This document shows, piece after piece, positions 9,125 to 19,312 of a DNA stretch of 45,073 nt; the first letter of the stretch is position 1, and every line of letters begins with the position of its first letter. The notes beneath the pieces were generated by a model that was not told the DNA's origin, did no database searches, and saw only the letters and a list, made by a program, of their open reading frames with translations. The stretch covers positions 1 through 45,073 of the forward strand of contig CAUJJW010000021.1 of the NCBI GenBank assembly GCA_963205105.1. Direction: 5' to 3'. The translations under genes were made by a program, and so were the position numbers. The stretch is from Verrucomicrobiota bacterium. Its GTDB lineage: Bacteria > Verrucomicrobiota > Verrucomicrobiia > Limisphaerales > CAIMTB01.

Positions 9125-9985
9125 TCAGGCGAAGAGTGTCGCGGGGTTTTCGTTGGCAGCGAGGTTGCGTCCGCCGGCGTAAATCGAGGTCAGTGCGCCA
9201 TTCTGCCATTTCCGCAGCCGGTACAAGGTGGCGAACGGGTAATCGGGGGCGGCGCCGCCCTGTCCGCCGACCAATTCCCCGCCGCGTCGGACATTGTCCT
9301 GCATCCAGGCGGTTTGGCTGAGGTGGTACGGGTTGCGTTGGACTTCGCCCACGTGGAAGGAGCAGGCGGCCATGAGGTCGGCGACATCCTGGGCGGGGCT
9401 TTCGACCATGAGGTTGGGGGTGGGCATCTGCCCCCAGAATTCGGTTTCGACGACAAAACAATCCGCTTCGCCGGCCGGGAGTGATTTCAGCGCATCGACG
9501 ACCAGGTGATGAGTCCCAATGTGGGTGCTGTTCCAGTCGAGTTCATGGGGGAAAAAGACCACCTGCGGCCGGTGTTCGCGCAGGATTCGGGCGATGGCGA
9601 GGACGGACGCCTGCCAGTGGGCGGGATCGGCCGAGCGGGCCTTGGGGTTTACTTTCTCGAGGCCGCCCGGGGCGGTGGGAACGAGGTCGAATTGAAGGAA
9701 ATCGCAGGCGGCCTGGAGTTCGGCGTAGCGACCGGCCTGACGTTCTTTCTTGCTCCCTTGGGTGACAGCCACATTGACCACCCGCCACCGCGATTCACGG
9801 AGCAGCCGAAGGGCCAGACCGCCGATGATGCATTCGTCATCGGGATGCGGAGAAAAGAGCAGCACCTTGGGTGCGTCCTTGGGCAGAGGGACTCGGGCGG
9901 TGGGTGGAAAACCGCCCAGCGGCAGGGTGCGGCCAAAGTCGCGGAGTGCGGCGGTCTTCTGAACCAATTCGAGGTAGGGCGTCAT
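9125..9985 (-). CDS. PIG-L (LmbE-like) family deacetylase
   Basis: A 286-residue zinc-dependent N-deacetylase of the family that removes acetyl groups from N-acetylglucosamine-type substrates. The metal/catalytic motif is HPDDE (H47, D49, D50). The second metal histidine lies in STHIGTHH (H155-H160). The region between contains FFPHELDWN. No signal peptide is visible, so it should act in the cytosol. The substrate cannot be read from the sequence: amino sugars, glycan precursors or mycothiol-like thiols are all possible. The gene lies between the ADP-ribosylglycohydrolase and purS on the same strand, with gaps of 117 and 85 bp, so it may be its own transcription unit. Confidence 0.9.
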   Translation of the reverse strand: MTPYLELVQKTAALRDFGRTLPLGGFPPTARVPLPKDAPKVLLFSPHPDDECIIGGLALRLLRESRWRVVNVAVTQGSKKERQAGRYAELQAACDFLQFDLVPTAPGGLEKVNPKARSADPAHWQASVLAIARILREHRPQVVFFPHELDWNSTHIGTHHLVVDALKSLPAGEADCFVVETEFWGQMPTPNLMVESPAQDVADLMAACSFHVGEVQRNPYHLSQTAWMQDNVRRGGELVGGQGGAAPDYPFATLYRLRKWQNGALTSIYAGGRNLAANENPATLFA

Positions 9986-10059
9986 GGGAGTGTGCTCGCG
10001 AACGGGCGGCCAAAGGCTCGGACGCCTCGGGCAAGGGCGTCAAGCCGCCGGGGGCCAGA

Positions 10060-10099
10060 CCCTGTCTGAAAACAGGGCCCATCCGATTTTCAGGACAGG
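10060..10099. repeat. Nested inverted repeat downstream of the ADP-ribosylglycohydrolase gene
   Basis: CCCTGT (10060-10065) pairs with ACAGGG (10072-10077) around a CTGAAA loop. A larger imperfect pair is CCTGTCTGAAAA (10061-10072) with TTTTCAGGACAGG (10087-10099). It lies 3 bp beyond the minus-strand stop at 10103. This fits a factor-dependent terminator or 3'-end stabiliser; no T-run follows. The alternative folds share one arm, so only one can form at a time. Confidence 0.5.
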
Positions 10100-10102
10100 C
10101 TC

Positions 10103-11431
10103 TTATCGTTCCGCGACGATTTCCCGACCGCCGGCGAGCGCATGAAGTTCCGCCAGGAATCGCGCTTCGGCGGCGAGGTCGGTGCCGAAATCCACCCGGA
10201 GCCGATCGGTGACGGACCGGGTCCAGTCCGCGGGGAATAGGTTCGGTCCGTGGAGTGCGCCGATGAAGGCCCCGACCACCTGGGCGTAGGAGTCGGTGTC
10301 ATGGCCCCATTCCAGGCTGAGTTGGAGAGCGGCCAGCGGGTCGTAGTCGGCGATGGCGAGGCAGGCGAAGGCGACGGTGAATGGGACCTGAGCTTCCCAT
10401 TTGGTGGTGTGCTGGAACTCGCGCTCGAGCGCGGCGAAGAGCCGGGCGGGGCGTCGTTCAGCGTCCTTCACGAGGCGCATGGCGAGGTCGAGCCAGCGAT
10501 CCACGGCGCGCGTGGTCCATCGAATCCGGCCATAGTCATACGGGTCGGTGCGGCGCAGGGTTTCCAGAATGGTGCGCCAGGCGGTGCCGGGTTGGGCGGG
10601 ATCGAGTGGAACGGTCAGCGCCAGGGAAAGGGCGGCAACCAGGGCGGCATTGAGATCCTTGCCGAAGCCGTTGTCGAAGAAACCGAGTTGATAGGCGGCG
10701 CGGTAGGCGTGATCGGGGCGTCCTGCGTGAATGGCGGCGATGGGCAGGAGGCTCATCTGACCGGAGCAGGTAGGAAGCCCCTGCCACATGCGTTCCGGGG
10801 GTTTGGCTTGGTCGGGTTTTCGGTCACCCAGGATCCAGCGGGCGGCGAATTGCCATTCCTCAAGCCAGTCCTGGGCCAGTGCGATGTAGTCCGGTCGAAG
10901 GGCGATGGCGGATTGTTTGGGCCAGTCCAGGTGGGCTTGAGCGAATTGGCGGCGATCCAACGGCCAGGCGTCGGCTTGGCGGGTCTGATGCAGGGCGTGG
11001 AGGAGAATCAGTTTGTGGCGGGTGTCGTCGGTGACGGTGCCCGGCAGGGCGTTGGTGTTCCATTGGCCATACGATTCCGGAGTGGGCCGCAGGTCCTGAT
11101 AGCCTCGGAGCCGGAGACGTTGCCGGGCGGCAAGACGGGCAGGGGCATCCAGGATCTGGTCGTCGCGCCACACGGCAGGAGGAGAGGGAAGCTGTTGGAC
11201 GGCCTCACGAGGCTGAAACTCGATGGGCCCGCCGAGGGCGTCGCCGAGTGCGGTGCCCAGCAGCAGGCCAAGGATGCGTGCGTTGAGGTCGGGCGAGGCC
11301 TGGCTGGAGTTGGCGGATGAGGTGGAGCCCACCGGGTCGGCAGCGGCACCGAGCGTTGAGCGGGCGAGGCAGGCCATGGAGACGGTCGCGGCCGTTTGTC
11401 GCAGAAAATCCCTTCGTGAGGACCTTGTCAT
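10103..11431 (-). CDS. Tat-exported ADP-ribosylglycohydrolase family protein
   Basis: A 442-residue protein starting with a twin-arginine signal (SRRDFLRQTAATVSMACLA), so it is predicted to be exported folded. The mature part carries the ADP-ribosylglycohydrolase pattern: ILGLLLGTALGDALGGPIEF (residues 53-72), the metal-binding DDT at 135-137 (GTVTDDTRH), and GHDTDS at 376-381. These residues bind two Mg ions in DraG/ARH-type enzymes, which cleave ADP-ribose from proteins or small molecules. The export signal implies a periplasmic substrate, which is unusual compared with DraG. Its ATG overlaps the stop of the kinase-like gene upstream (ATGA), so the two are translationally coupled. Confidence 0.88.
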   Translation of the reverse strand: MTRSSRRDFLRQTAATVSMACLARSTLGAAADPVGSTSSANSSQASPDLNARILGLLLGTALGDALGGPIEFQPREAVQQLPSPPAVWRDDQILDAPARLAARQRLRLRGYQDLRPTPESYGQWNTNALPGTVTDDTRHKLILLHALHQTRQADAWPLDRRQFAQAHLDWPKQSAIALRPDYIALAQDWLEEWQFAARWILGDRKPDQAKPPERMWQGLPTCSGQMSLLPIAAIHAGRPDHAYRAAYQLGFFDNGFGKDLNAALVAALSLALTVPLDPAQPGTAWRTILETLRRTDPYDYGRIRWTTRAVDRWLDLAMRLVKDAERRPARLFAALEREFQHTTKWEAQVPFTVAFACLAIADYDPLAALQLSLEWGHDTDSYAQVVGAFIGALHGPNLFPADWTRSVTDRLRVDFGTDLAAEARFLAELHALAGGREIVAER

Positions 11432-12489
11432 GGGGAGACGGGGAGATGGGCGAGGGCCTGGTCGGGCAGGAGGACCAAGTCATGCGAAAGCTTCAGTAGG
11501 GCGAGGCGCGCCTGGAATCCCCAAATCAAGGGAAGTTGGGCGTACCCGATGAGGCGCCGCATGATTTCGACGCCGGCGATCTGGTGAACCAGGCGATCCT
11601 GGAATCCGCGGGGCGCCTGGTATCGGGCGCGCAGCGCGAGCCAAAGTTCGATGGGTTGGGCTCCCAGGAAGAGATGGGCAAGAAAAACACCGACGTCGTA
11701 TTCGGGGCGGCCCGAGTAACAGAACTCAGGATCGATCACCCGGGGGCCGTGCGGGGTGCGGATGAGGGAACCGGGGAAGAAATCTCCGTGGAGCAAGGTG
11801 GGACCGTCGGCGAGGTAGACTTCGCTTCCCAGCCGGGCGACTTCGCTCCGGTAGGATGTGGAGTCTTTCAGCCGGTTGGCGGCGGCCTGGAGGCCGGGCT
11901 GGATGGTGTCGAGGTCGAGGCGGTTATCCGCCTGCAGCGGGATGGTGAAGATGTGGGCGTGATTGAGCTGCCGCATCTCTTGGTTGCGAACCTGCGGCGG
12001 ATGGGGGTCGCCATCGAAGGCGTTGTGAAGGCTGGAAAGGAAATCGGCGAGGTGCAGGACGGTAGCTTCAGCCAGGGTATCGCCGCGGTAGATACCCGTG
12101 TAATCGCCGGCCTGGCCAAGGTCCTCGAGGACGAGCACTCGGGACTCGGGGTCGGCGGCGTGGAGTTTGGGCAGGAACCGGGTCACTTCGGGGTGGTCGG
12201 CGACGAGTCGGTAGAATTCGGCTTCTCGCAGGACGCGATCCCAGGGGGCGGCGAACTGTGGATACTTCTCCACCCAGGGGCGGGCCTGCTTGAGGATGAA
12301 CGTGCGGGTCTGGGTGAAGGCGCGCAGAGTGCAATTCATGTTGCCGTCGCCGGCCGGTTCGAGTCGGGCGATCGATTCGCCATCGGCAAGCAGACGATGC
12401 CGGGCGAGGTAGGCGTTGGCCCCGGGTGGATCGGCGGGATCGAGAAAGAAGAGGTCCGGGTGGGCGACTCGGAAAGCTTGCGGGGTCAT
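11428..12489 (-). CDS. Phosphotransferase, 5-methylthioribose-kinase-like
   Basis: The start at 12489 (MTPQAFRVAHPDLFFL) gives 353 residues; the upstream extension is low-complexity and unlikely to be coding. Kinase-like motifs are GDGNMN (48-53), the lysine in FILKQARPWV (K67), the catalytic loop LHGDFFPGSLI (H234, D236) and the Mg loop VIDPEFCYSGRPEYDVG (D253). GDGNxN, KQAxPxV and IDPEF are the pattern of methylthioribose kinase (MtnK), but the sequence is shorter, so the sugar substrate is uncertain. It is cytosolic. It is preceded by glpF (56 bp gap) and overlaps the ADP-ribosylglycohydrolase gene by 4 bp. A role in phosphorylating a ribose derivative released by that enzyme is an inference. 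Confidence 0.8.
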   Translation of the reverse strand: MTPQAFRVAHPDLFFLDPADPPGANAYLARHRLLADGESIARLEPAGDGNMNCTLRAFTQTRTFILKQARPWVEKYPQFAAPWDRVLREAEFYRLVADHPEVTRFLPKLHAADPESRVLVLEDLGQAGDYTGIYRGDTLAEATVLHLADFLSSLHNAFDGDPHPPQVRNQEMRQLNHAHIFTIPLQADNRLDLDTIQPGLQAAANRLKDSTSYRSEVARLGSEVYLADGPTLLHGDFFPGSLIRTPHGPRVIDPEFCYSGRPEYDVGVFLAHLFLGAQPIELWLALRARYQAPRGFQDRLVHQIAGVEIMRRLIGYAQLPLIWGFQARLALLKLSHDLVLLPDQALAHLPVSP

Positions 12490-12545
12490 TCGTACGGAGG
12501 AACCGGGATCGGTTTCGGGAGGAAGGGTCAGGCGGTGGGTTGGGG

Positions 12546-13283
12546 TCAGGCAAGAATCCGATGCGCCCAAGCCGCGAGAACTGCCCCGGCGAGCGGGCCC
12601 AGAATGGGAACCCAGGCATAACCCCAATCGCTGTCGCGTTTGCCCGGGATGGGGAGCAGGTAATGAGCGATCCGGGGACCGAGATCGCGGGCGGGGTTGA
12701 TGGCATAGCCGGTGGTGCCTCCCAGGGAGACACCGATCGCGAAGACGATGAGCGCCACCGGAATCAGACCGATGGAGCCGAGGCCGACGATTCCGGAAGG
12801 TTGGCCGGGCAGACCGAACGTGGCATCCGACAAGAGGAAAATCGGGAGGATGAGGACGAAGGTGCCGAGGGCCTCGCAGAAGAAGGACTGGGCGCTATTC
12901 CGGATGTTGGGTGCGGTGGCGAAGCAGGCGAGTTTGCCATCGGCATTGTCGGAGACCTTGAAGTGTTCTCGGTAGAAGGCGAAGACCAGGGAGCCTCCGA
13001 CAAATCCGCCCAGCAACTGAGCGAGCAGGTAGCCCGGGACTTTGGCGACGGCGATCTTCCCCGCGATGGCCATGGCCAGAGTGACCGCGGGGTTCAAATG
13101 GGCACCGCTGGCGGGGGCGGCGCAAAACGCCCCGACGAACACGGCGAGGGCCCATCCGGCAGTGATGACGATCCAGCCGGAATTGTTGCCCTTGGTTCGG
13201 GCGAGCACGACATTGGCGACGACGCCGTTGCCGAACAGGACGAGCAGGGTGGTGCCGAGGAATTCGGCTGTGTAGGGGTTCAT
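12546..13283 (-). CDS. glpF: Glycerol uptake facilitator (aquaglyceroporin)
   Basis: The start at 13283 gives 245 residues with six hydrophobic membrane segments. The two pore-lining half-helices are NPA at N64 (SGAHLNPAVT) and N196 (GYAINPARDLGPR). The aspartate after the second NPAR (D200) marks glycerol facilitators rather than water-only aquaporins. It lets glycerol diffuse across the inner membrane, where GlpK traps it as glycerol 3-phosphate. glpK lies 19 bp upstream on the same strand, so this is a glpK-glpF unit with the order reversed relative to E. coli glpFK. No glpD or regulator gene is present. Confidence 0.95.
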   Translation of the reverse strand: MNPYTAEFLGTTLLVLFGNGVVANVVLARTKGNNSGWIVITAGWALAVFVGAFCAAPASGAHLNPAVTLAMAIAGKIAVAKVPGYLLAQLLGGFVGGSLVFAFYREHFKVSDNADGKLACFATAPNIRNSAQSFFCEALGTFVLILPIFLLSDATFGLPGQPSGIVGLGSIGLIPVALIVFAIGVSLGGTTGYAINPARDLGPRIAHYLLPIPGKRDSDWGYAWVPILGPLAGAVLAAWAHRILA

Positions 13284-13302
13284 GGAGGGATGGGTGTTGG
13301 GG

Positions 13303-14823
<1,521 letters not shown>

Positions 14824-14903
14824 CGGCACGAGGGGAGTCCCCGCCGATTAAGGGGAACGCGGGGAGTCGTCAAGCTCCCCCTTCGAAAATCACGGACTTC
14901 GGG

Positions 14904-15293
14904 CTAACCCGAGATGAGCACGATGTTGCTGTAGACGGTGGCGTCGCCGGTTCGAATGAGGCCGATGGCGCCGGGGACGCGACGCTTCATGTCCAGGTGT
15001 GGTTCGAAGGTGATGTCGACGCCGCGCAACGCCGTCTGAAAGGCGTCAAGGGTGGCTGGCGGATTGTGTTGTCGAAACTCCTGGGCCATGTAGGCCGCAT
15101 CGCATTTCCAAGTGGGAAGCAAAGCTTGGAGAACCTGCAACACGGTGGGAACACCGGCGACCAGTGACAGGTCGACCGTCTCGATGCCGGGCCAGGAAGG
15201 GAACGCCCAGTCGGCGATCACCAGGGCGTTGGTGTGTCGGACCCGGGCCACGAGCGAAAGCACATGAGGATTGAGAATACCTTGGGTGAGCAT
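14904..15293 (-). CDS. RbsD/FucU-family sugar mutarotase
   Basis: A 129-residue protein, the usual size for D-ribose pyranase/L-fucose mutarotase. These enzymes interconvert ring or anomeric forms of a monosaccharide before phosphorylation. LNPHVLSLVARVRHTNALVIADWAFPSWPGIETVDLSLVAGVPTVLQVL is shown only in part by its key features: the catalytic-type His in VRHTN and the Asp in IADWAFP. The C-terminal RTGDATVYSNIVLISG segment contains the Tyr and Asn typical of the family. RbsD usually has DAGLP where this has DWAFP, so the sugar specificity cannot be assigned. It heads the minus-strand block and is divergent from the beta-hydroxylase gene (131 bp gap). Confidence 0.88.
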   Translation of the reverse strand: MLTQGILNPHVLSLVARVRHTNALVIADWAFPSWPGIETVDLSLVAGVPTVLQVLQALLPTWKCDAAYMAQEFRQHNPPATLDAFQTALRGVDITFEPHLDMKRRVPGAIGLIRTGDATVYSNIVLISG

Positions 15294-15424
15294 GGCTGGA
15301 AAAAGGGGTGAGGAAGTGGTTTCGAGCAGGCTCCTCGGCGGAGGCGCGGAGCGTCAAGGGATGGGTTTTATTGCTTGGCAACCGTCCGGCGACGGACGCA
15401 GGTTGGAATGCCATCGACCGCACG

Positions 15425-16225
15425 ATGAACGACACCGTCCCCGTCACTGGCCCGGGAATCCCGGCGAACATTCTGGATCGAACGTACCGGCTCAATCCGC
15501 CGAAGACCGTCTTGAAGAAGATGCTGTGCCGTCTGGCGGACGCCTTCGAGGCCCGACTGGCTCGGGCTTCGCTCATTCCCGACGCGCCGGTCTACGACAA
15601 TCGGCAGTTTCCCTGGGTGCCGGAAGTGGAGTCGGAGTGGAAGAAAGTGCGGGCGGAACTGGATGAGGTGATGAAGTTCCGCGACCAGATGCCCTCGTTT
15701 CAGGACATCGTGAAGGAGGTCGGGCTGATCCAGAAGGACGACCAGTGGAAGACGTTCTTCCTCACGGGCATCGGCATGGACTGCGAAGAAAACGCGCGCC
15801 GCTGTCCCGAGACCATGCGGATTCTGAGGAAGATCCCGGGGATCAAGACGGCCTTCTTTTCGATTTTGTCGCCGCACAAGCACATCCCCCCGCATCGCGG
15901 GCCTTACGTGGGGGTCCTGCGGATGCACCTCGGGCTGATCGTTCCCGAGCCGCGTGAGAAGGTCCGCATCCGGATCGCAGACAAGTGCCACCTGTGGCAG
16001 GAGGGGAAGTGTCTGGTGTTCGACGACACTTACAACCACGAGGTGTGGAACGACACCGAGGGGTATCGCGTGGTGTTGTTCGTGGATTTTGCGCGTCCGA
16101 TGAAGGCGCCGTATGGAGGGCTGAACGACTGGGTGCTGAACATGGCGACCCTGGCGCCGATTTTCCGCGAAGCCAAAGGCAAGCAGGCCAAGTGGGAGAA
16201 GAAGTTCTATCAGGGCAAGAAGTAG
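15425..16225 (+). CDS. Aspartyl/asparaginyl beta-hydroxylase family dioxygenase
   Basis: The start at 15425 gives 266 residues (MNDTVPVTGPGIPANILDRTY); an in-frame ATG at 15308 would add a probably non-coding stretch. The C-terminal half has the AspH/LpxO-type 2-oxoglutarate/Fe(II) fold. It shows PPHRGPYVGVLRMHLGL (H157, with H168 nearby), then FDDTYNHEVWN (H205) and R215 in GYRVVLFVD, which should bind 2-oxoglutarate. This matches the two-histidine iron site of the family. Possible substrates are a protein Asp/Asn or a lipid acyl chain, as for LpxO; the sequence does not say. The gene is convergent with the mannosyltransferase-like gene, with 42 bp between stops. Confidence 0.88.
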   Translation: MNDTVPVTGPGIPANILDRTYRLNPPKTVLKKMLCRLADAFEARLARASLIPDAPVYDNRQFPWVPEVESEWKKVRAELDEVMKFRDQMPSFQDIVKEVGLIQKDDQWKTFFLTGIGMDCEENARRCPETMRILRKIPGIKTAFFSILSPHKHIPPHRGPYVGVLRMHLGLIVPEPREKVRIRIADKCHLWQEGKCLVFDDTYNHEVWNDTEGYRVVLFVDFARPMKAPYGGLNDWVLNMATLAPIFREAKGKQAKWEKKFYQGKK

Positions 16226-16267
16226 GGCCGTCGACGCGACGGAGGCGGGTCGATCGGTCTTGCTGGA

Positions 16268-17062
16268 TTAGTGGGATACCGGGCTGGTTGGTGGTTTGGC
16301 AGGCTCGGTTTTGGACGCTTGAGCTTCCTTGGAGCCGGGGCTCGGATGTCGGCTGAAGCCGTTTTGGGCAGCCAAACGCCACACCATCAGCAGGGCTTCG
16401 CGGACGATGTGCCAGGACATCTTGGATTTCCCGTGGAAGCGGTCGGTGAAGACGATGGGGACCTCGGCGACCCGGAGTCCCTGCCGCCAGATGCGGTGGG
16501 TGAGTTCGATCTGAAAGCTGTAGCCATTGGAGCCCACCGAATCGAGGTCCAGGCGCTGGAGCGCCTCACGCCGGAAGCATTTATAACCGCCGGTGGGATC
16601 GGAGAAGGGCATGCCGGTGATCAACCGAACATACATGGCGGCACCGAGGCTGAGCATCTGCCGGTTCAGCGGCCAATTGATCACGCGGATGCCGTCGCGG
16701 TAGCGGGAACCCAGGACCAGGTCCGCATTCTCGGAGGCTTCCAGAAATCGGGGAATGTCGTGGGGGTTGTGGGAAAGGTCCGCATCCATTTCCAGAATGC
16801 GCTCGTAGCCTCGTTCCAAGGCCCATTTGAAGCCGGCGATGTACGCCCGTCCCAACCCGTCCTTCACCGAGCGATGGAGCACATGAACCCGAGGGTGGGT
16901 CGCGGCGTAGGTGTCCGCGAGTTCACCCGTGCCGTCGGGGGAACTGTCGTCGACCACGAGGAGTTCAATGAAGTCGGGCAGGGCGAGGACCCGTTCCATG
17001 AGTTTCGGGAGGTTTTCCCGCTCATTGTAGGTGGGGCTGACAACTAGAGTCCTCGGGTGCAT
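16268..17062 (-). CDS. Polyprenol-phosphate mannose synthase-like glycosyltransferase (GT2)
   Basis: A 264-residue GT-A enzyme resembling the soluble dolichol/polyprenol-phosphate mannose synthase. TLVVSPTYNERENLPKL opens the fold, DDSSPDGT (D38, D39) binds the nucleotide, and the DxD-type motif is MDADLSHNP (D93, D95). FSDPTGGYKCFRREAL and GKSKMS are typical of this subfamily. No C-terminal membrane segments are present, so it would act at the cytoplasmic face of the membrane. It would load a sugar from GDP- or UDP-sugar onto a polyprenyl phosphate. The C-terminal 25 residues are Pro/Ser/Lys-rich. The gene is divergent from the S9 peptidase. Confidence 0.9.
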   Translation of the reverse strand: MHPRTLVVSPTYNERENLPKLMERVLALPDFIELLVVDDSSPDGTGELADTYAATHPRVHVLHRSVKDGLGRAYIAGFKWALERGYERILEMDADLSHNPHDIPRFLEASENADLVLGSRYRDGIRVINWPLNRQMLSLGAAMYVRLITGMPFSDPTGGYKCFRREALQRLDLDSVGSNGYSFQIELTHRIWRQGLRVAEVPIVFTDRFHGKSKMSWHIVREALLMVWRLAAQNGFSRHPSPGSKEAQASKTEPAKPPTSPVSH

Positions 17063-17211
17063 TGAAATGTCCGGGAGGACTACTCGTTGGCCAACGCCCC
17101 GGCAAGCCTTCGTGCGTAATCTTCGAAGGAGCGATTCACACCCTATCCATCGAATTCACGCGCAAAATGCAATGGATGGTGGACGCAGGACTGGGACAGG
17201 CTCGCCCGTCG

Positions 17212-19146
17212 ATGAACGCACGGCTGCTGAGTGTCTGGATACCGATCGCCGTCCTGGTGGGGTGCGGGGTAGTGGCGGAGGTGCCTGAGAACCTCGTGTT
17301 GGAGGGCGTTCCGGAACCTACCCCGGAACGTCGACGGGCCGTGGCGCCTTACTTGCAATTCAGGCCTTTCACCTTTCTCGAATGGCATCCCCGCCGCCGC
17401 GATGTGCTCGTCGCTACCCGGCTGAAAGAAACGTCCCAGTTGCATGAGATCCGCCTGCCATGCGGTGCCTGCCAACCGCTGACCCAGCGAGCCGAGCGGG
17501 TGATTTGGGGATCCTACGCACCCGTCACGGGCGAACCGTTGGTGTTCAGTCAGGACCAGGGAGGGAATGAATTCTTCCAGTTGTACCGCCTCAATGCCGA
17601 GGACGGCGCTATCGCACTCCTGACCGATGGCTCCTCAAGGAACACTCAGGTGTGCTGGGAGCGATCCGGGGAACAACTGGCGTACGCCTCCACCCGGCGC
17701 AATGGGCGGGACACCGATCTGTGGATCCTGAATCCGCGGCGACCGGAATCGAACCGGCTGCTGGCTGAAGTCTCCGGCGGCGGTTGGTCGGTTGTGGATT
17801 GGTCGCCGGACGGAAGTCAGGTGGTGGCGGTGTCCCTCGTCTCCGCCACATCCAGTGAACTTCACCTGGTGGAAGTGACCTCAGGGCGAACGCGCCGGGT
17901 CAGTCCCGCTTCAAGTGAACCGGTTTCTTACACCGATGCCGCGTTTCTGCCGGACGGCCGCGAGTTGTTGGTGATCACCGATCACGGCTCCGACCGTCGC
18001 CGGTTGGCGCGGTTGAATTCCGAGACGGGTGCGTTGGTCCGGTGGGGACCGGAACTGGCCTGGGGCGTCGATGAATTTGATCTTTCGTCGGATGGGCGGG
18101 TTGCGGCGATTCTGACCAATGAAGACGGCTGGAGCGTGCTGCGCCTGATCGATGCCGCGACGGGCGCTGAAATGGGCCGGCCGCGAAACCTGAACGGCGT
18201 GGCGTCGGGCCTTCGGTGGCATCCCAGCCGGCGCGAGATCGGCATGACCCTGAGTTCGGCTCGAGCCCCGGGCGACGTGGTGTCAGTGGACACCCGGGTG
18301 AACGGGGTGACGCGATGGACCGACGGAGCGGTGGCGGGGGTGAGACACTCGCGTTTCGTGGAACCTGAGTTGGTGCGGGTGAAAAGCTTCGACGGGCTGA
18401 TGGTGTCGGGTTTGTTGTATCGCCCGGATCCGCGGCGTTTCCCGGGTCCTCGGCCGGTGGTGCTTCACCTGCATGGAGGACCTGAAGGGCAGTCGCGCCC
18501 GGTCTTTTTGCGGGCCTGGAATTATGTGGTGCAGGAGATGGGCGTCGCCTTGCTCTATCCGAACGTCCGGGGGTCGGAGGGTTATGGGAAGCGTTTCCTG
18601 ACCCTCGACGACGGACTTCGACGCGAGGACGCGGTGCGGGATGTTGGCGCTTTTCTCGATTGGATGGGCGGTCGGTCGGACCTGGATTCTGGCCGGGTGG
18701 CGGTGTACGGCGGGAGCTATGGCGGGTACATGGTTCTCGCCTCCCTGGCGCACTTCGGCGAGCGCCTGCGGTGTGGCATCGATGTGGTGGGGATTTCGAA
18801 CTTCCGTACCTTTCTCGAGAACACCCAGGAATACCGCCGGGACCTGCGCCGTGCGGAATATGGGGATGAACGGGATCCGACCATGGCGGCGTTCCTGGAA
18901 CGTATTTCTCCCCTCAACCAGGCCCATCGAATTCGCCGACCGCTGTTGGTGGTTCAGGGTCGGAACGATCCACGGGTACCGGTCACCGAATCCGAGCAAA
19001 TGGTCCGGGCGATTCGGGGCCAGGGCGGCACGGTGGGCTACCTGATGGCGAAGGACGAAGGGCATGGGTTCACCCGGAAGCAGAACGCGGACTTTCTGTT
19101 CCTCGTGATGGTCGAGTTTCTCGAACGACACCTGTTGAACGACTGA
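17212..19146 (+). CDS. S9 prolyl-oligopeptidase family lipoprotein
   Basis: I chose the ATG at 17212 because it opens a lipoprotein signal (MNARLLSVWIPIAVLVGCG) with the lipobox LVGC and lipidated C18. Frames further upstream are open but look non-coding. The 644-residue product has an N-terminal beta-propeller with WD40-like/TolB-type WSPDG repeats, then an alpha/beta-hydrolase domain. The catalytic triad is S502 in GGSYGGYM, D586 in GRNDPRVP and H618 in DEGHGF. It should cleave short peptides at the cell envelope. No peptide transporter is adjacent. The downstream gene is a glycoside hydrolase, separated by a dispersed repeat. Confidence 0.9.
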   Translation: MNARLLSVWIPIAVLVGCGVVAEVPENLVLEGVPEPTPERRRAVAPYLQFRPFTFLEWHPRRRDVLVATRLKETSQLHEIRLPCGACQPLTQRAERVIWGSYAPVTGEPLVFSQDQGGNEFFQLYRLNAEDGAIALLTDGSSRNTQVCWERSGEQLAYASTRRNGRDTDLWILNPRRPESNRLLAEVSGGGWSVVDWSPDGSQVVAVSLVSATSSELHLVEVTSGRTRRVSPASSEPVSYTDAAFLPDGRELLVITDHGSDRRRLARLNSETGALVRWGPELAWGVDEFDLSSDGRVAAILTNEDGWSVLRLIDAATGAEMGRPRNLNGVASGLRWHPSRREIGMTLSSARAPGDVVSVDTRVNGVTRWTDGAVAGVRHSRFVEPELVRVKSFDGLMVSGLLYRPDPRRFPGPRPVVLHLHGGPEGQSRPVFLRAWNYVVQEMGVALLYPNVRGSEGYGKRFLTLDDGLRREDAVRDVGAFLDWMGGRSDLDSGRVAVYGGSYGGYMVLASLAHFGERLRCGIDVVGISNFRTFLENTQEYRRDLRRAEYGDERDPTMAAFLERISPLNQAHRIRRPLLVVQGRNDPRVPVTESEQMVRAIRGQGGTVGYLMAKDEGHGFTRKQNADFLFLVMVEFLERHLLND

Positions 19147-19247
19147 AGGAGCCGGGCAAGATCGGGTGAGACAACCGCAAATCAGGGCGTGCGTGGTGTC
19201 CGTGGATTCCCGAGGCTTTCTTCATGAGCCTACCCGTGACCCGGTCG

Positions 19248-19312
19248 TCCGTAGCGGCGGGCGTCCCGCCTGCCGTAGAGGGGGGCGTCTCGCCCCCCGG
19301 AGTCCCCGGTTC
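19248..19312 (-). repeat. Dispersed double-hairpin repeat, copy 1 (inverted orientation)
   Basis: About 65 bp matching, in reverse complement, the core of the two tandem copies at 38211-38442. Read on the minus strand it holds a hairpin GGGGGGCG-AGA-CGCCCCCC, the spacer CTCTACGGCA, a second hairpin GGCGGG-ACG-CCCGCC, and a second CTACGG. Both stems are perfect here. It lies between the S9 peptidase and the GH50-like gene and reads as an open frame into the latter. Confidence 0.85.

Noticed and set aside
7522..9321. A 599-codon plus-strand open frame opposite the ketosynthase, purQ and purS genes
   Set aside because: It covers three genes with intact catalytic motifs on the other strand and has no recognisable motif of its own.
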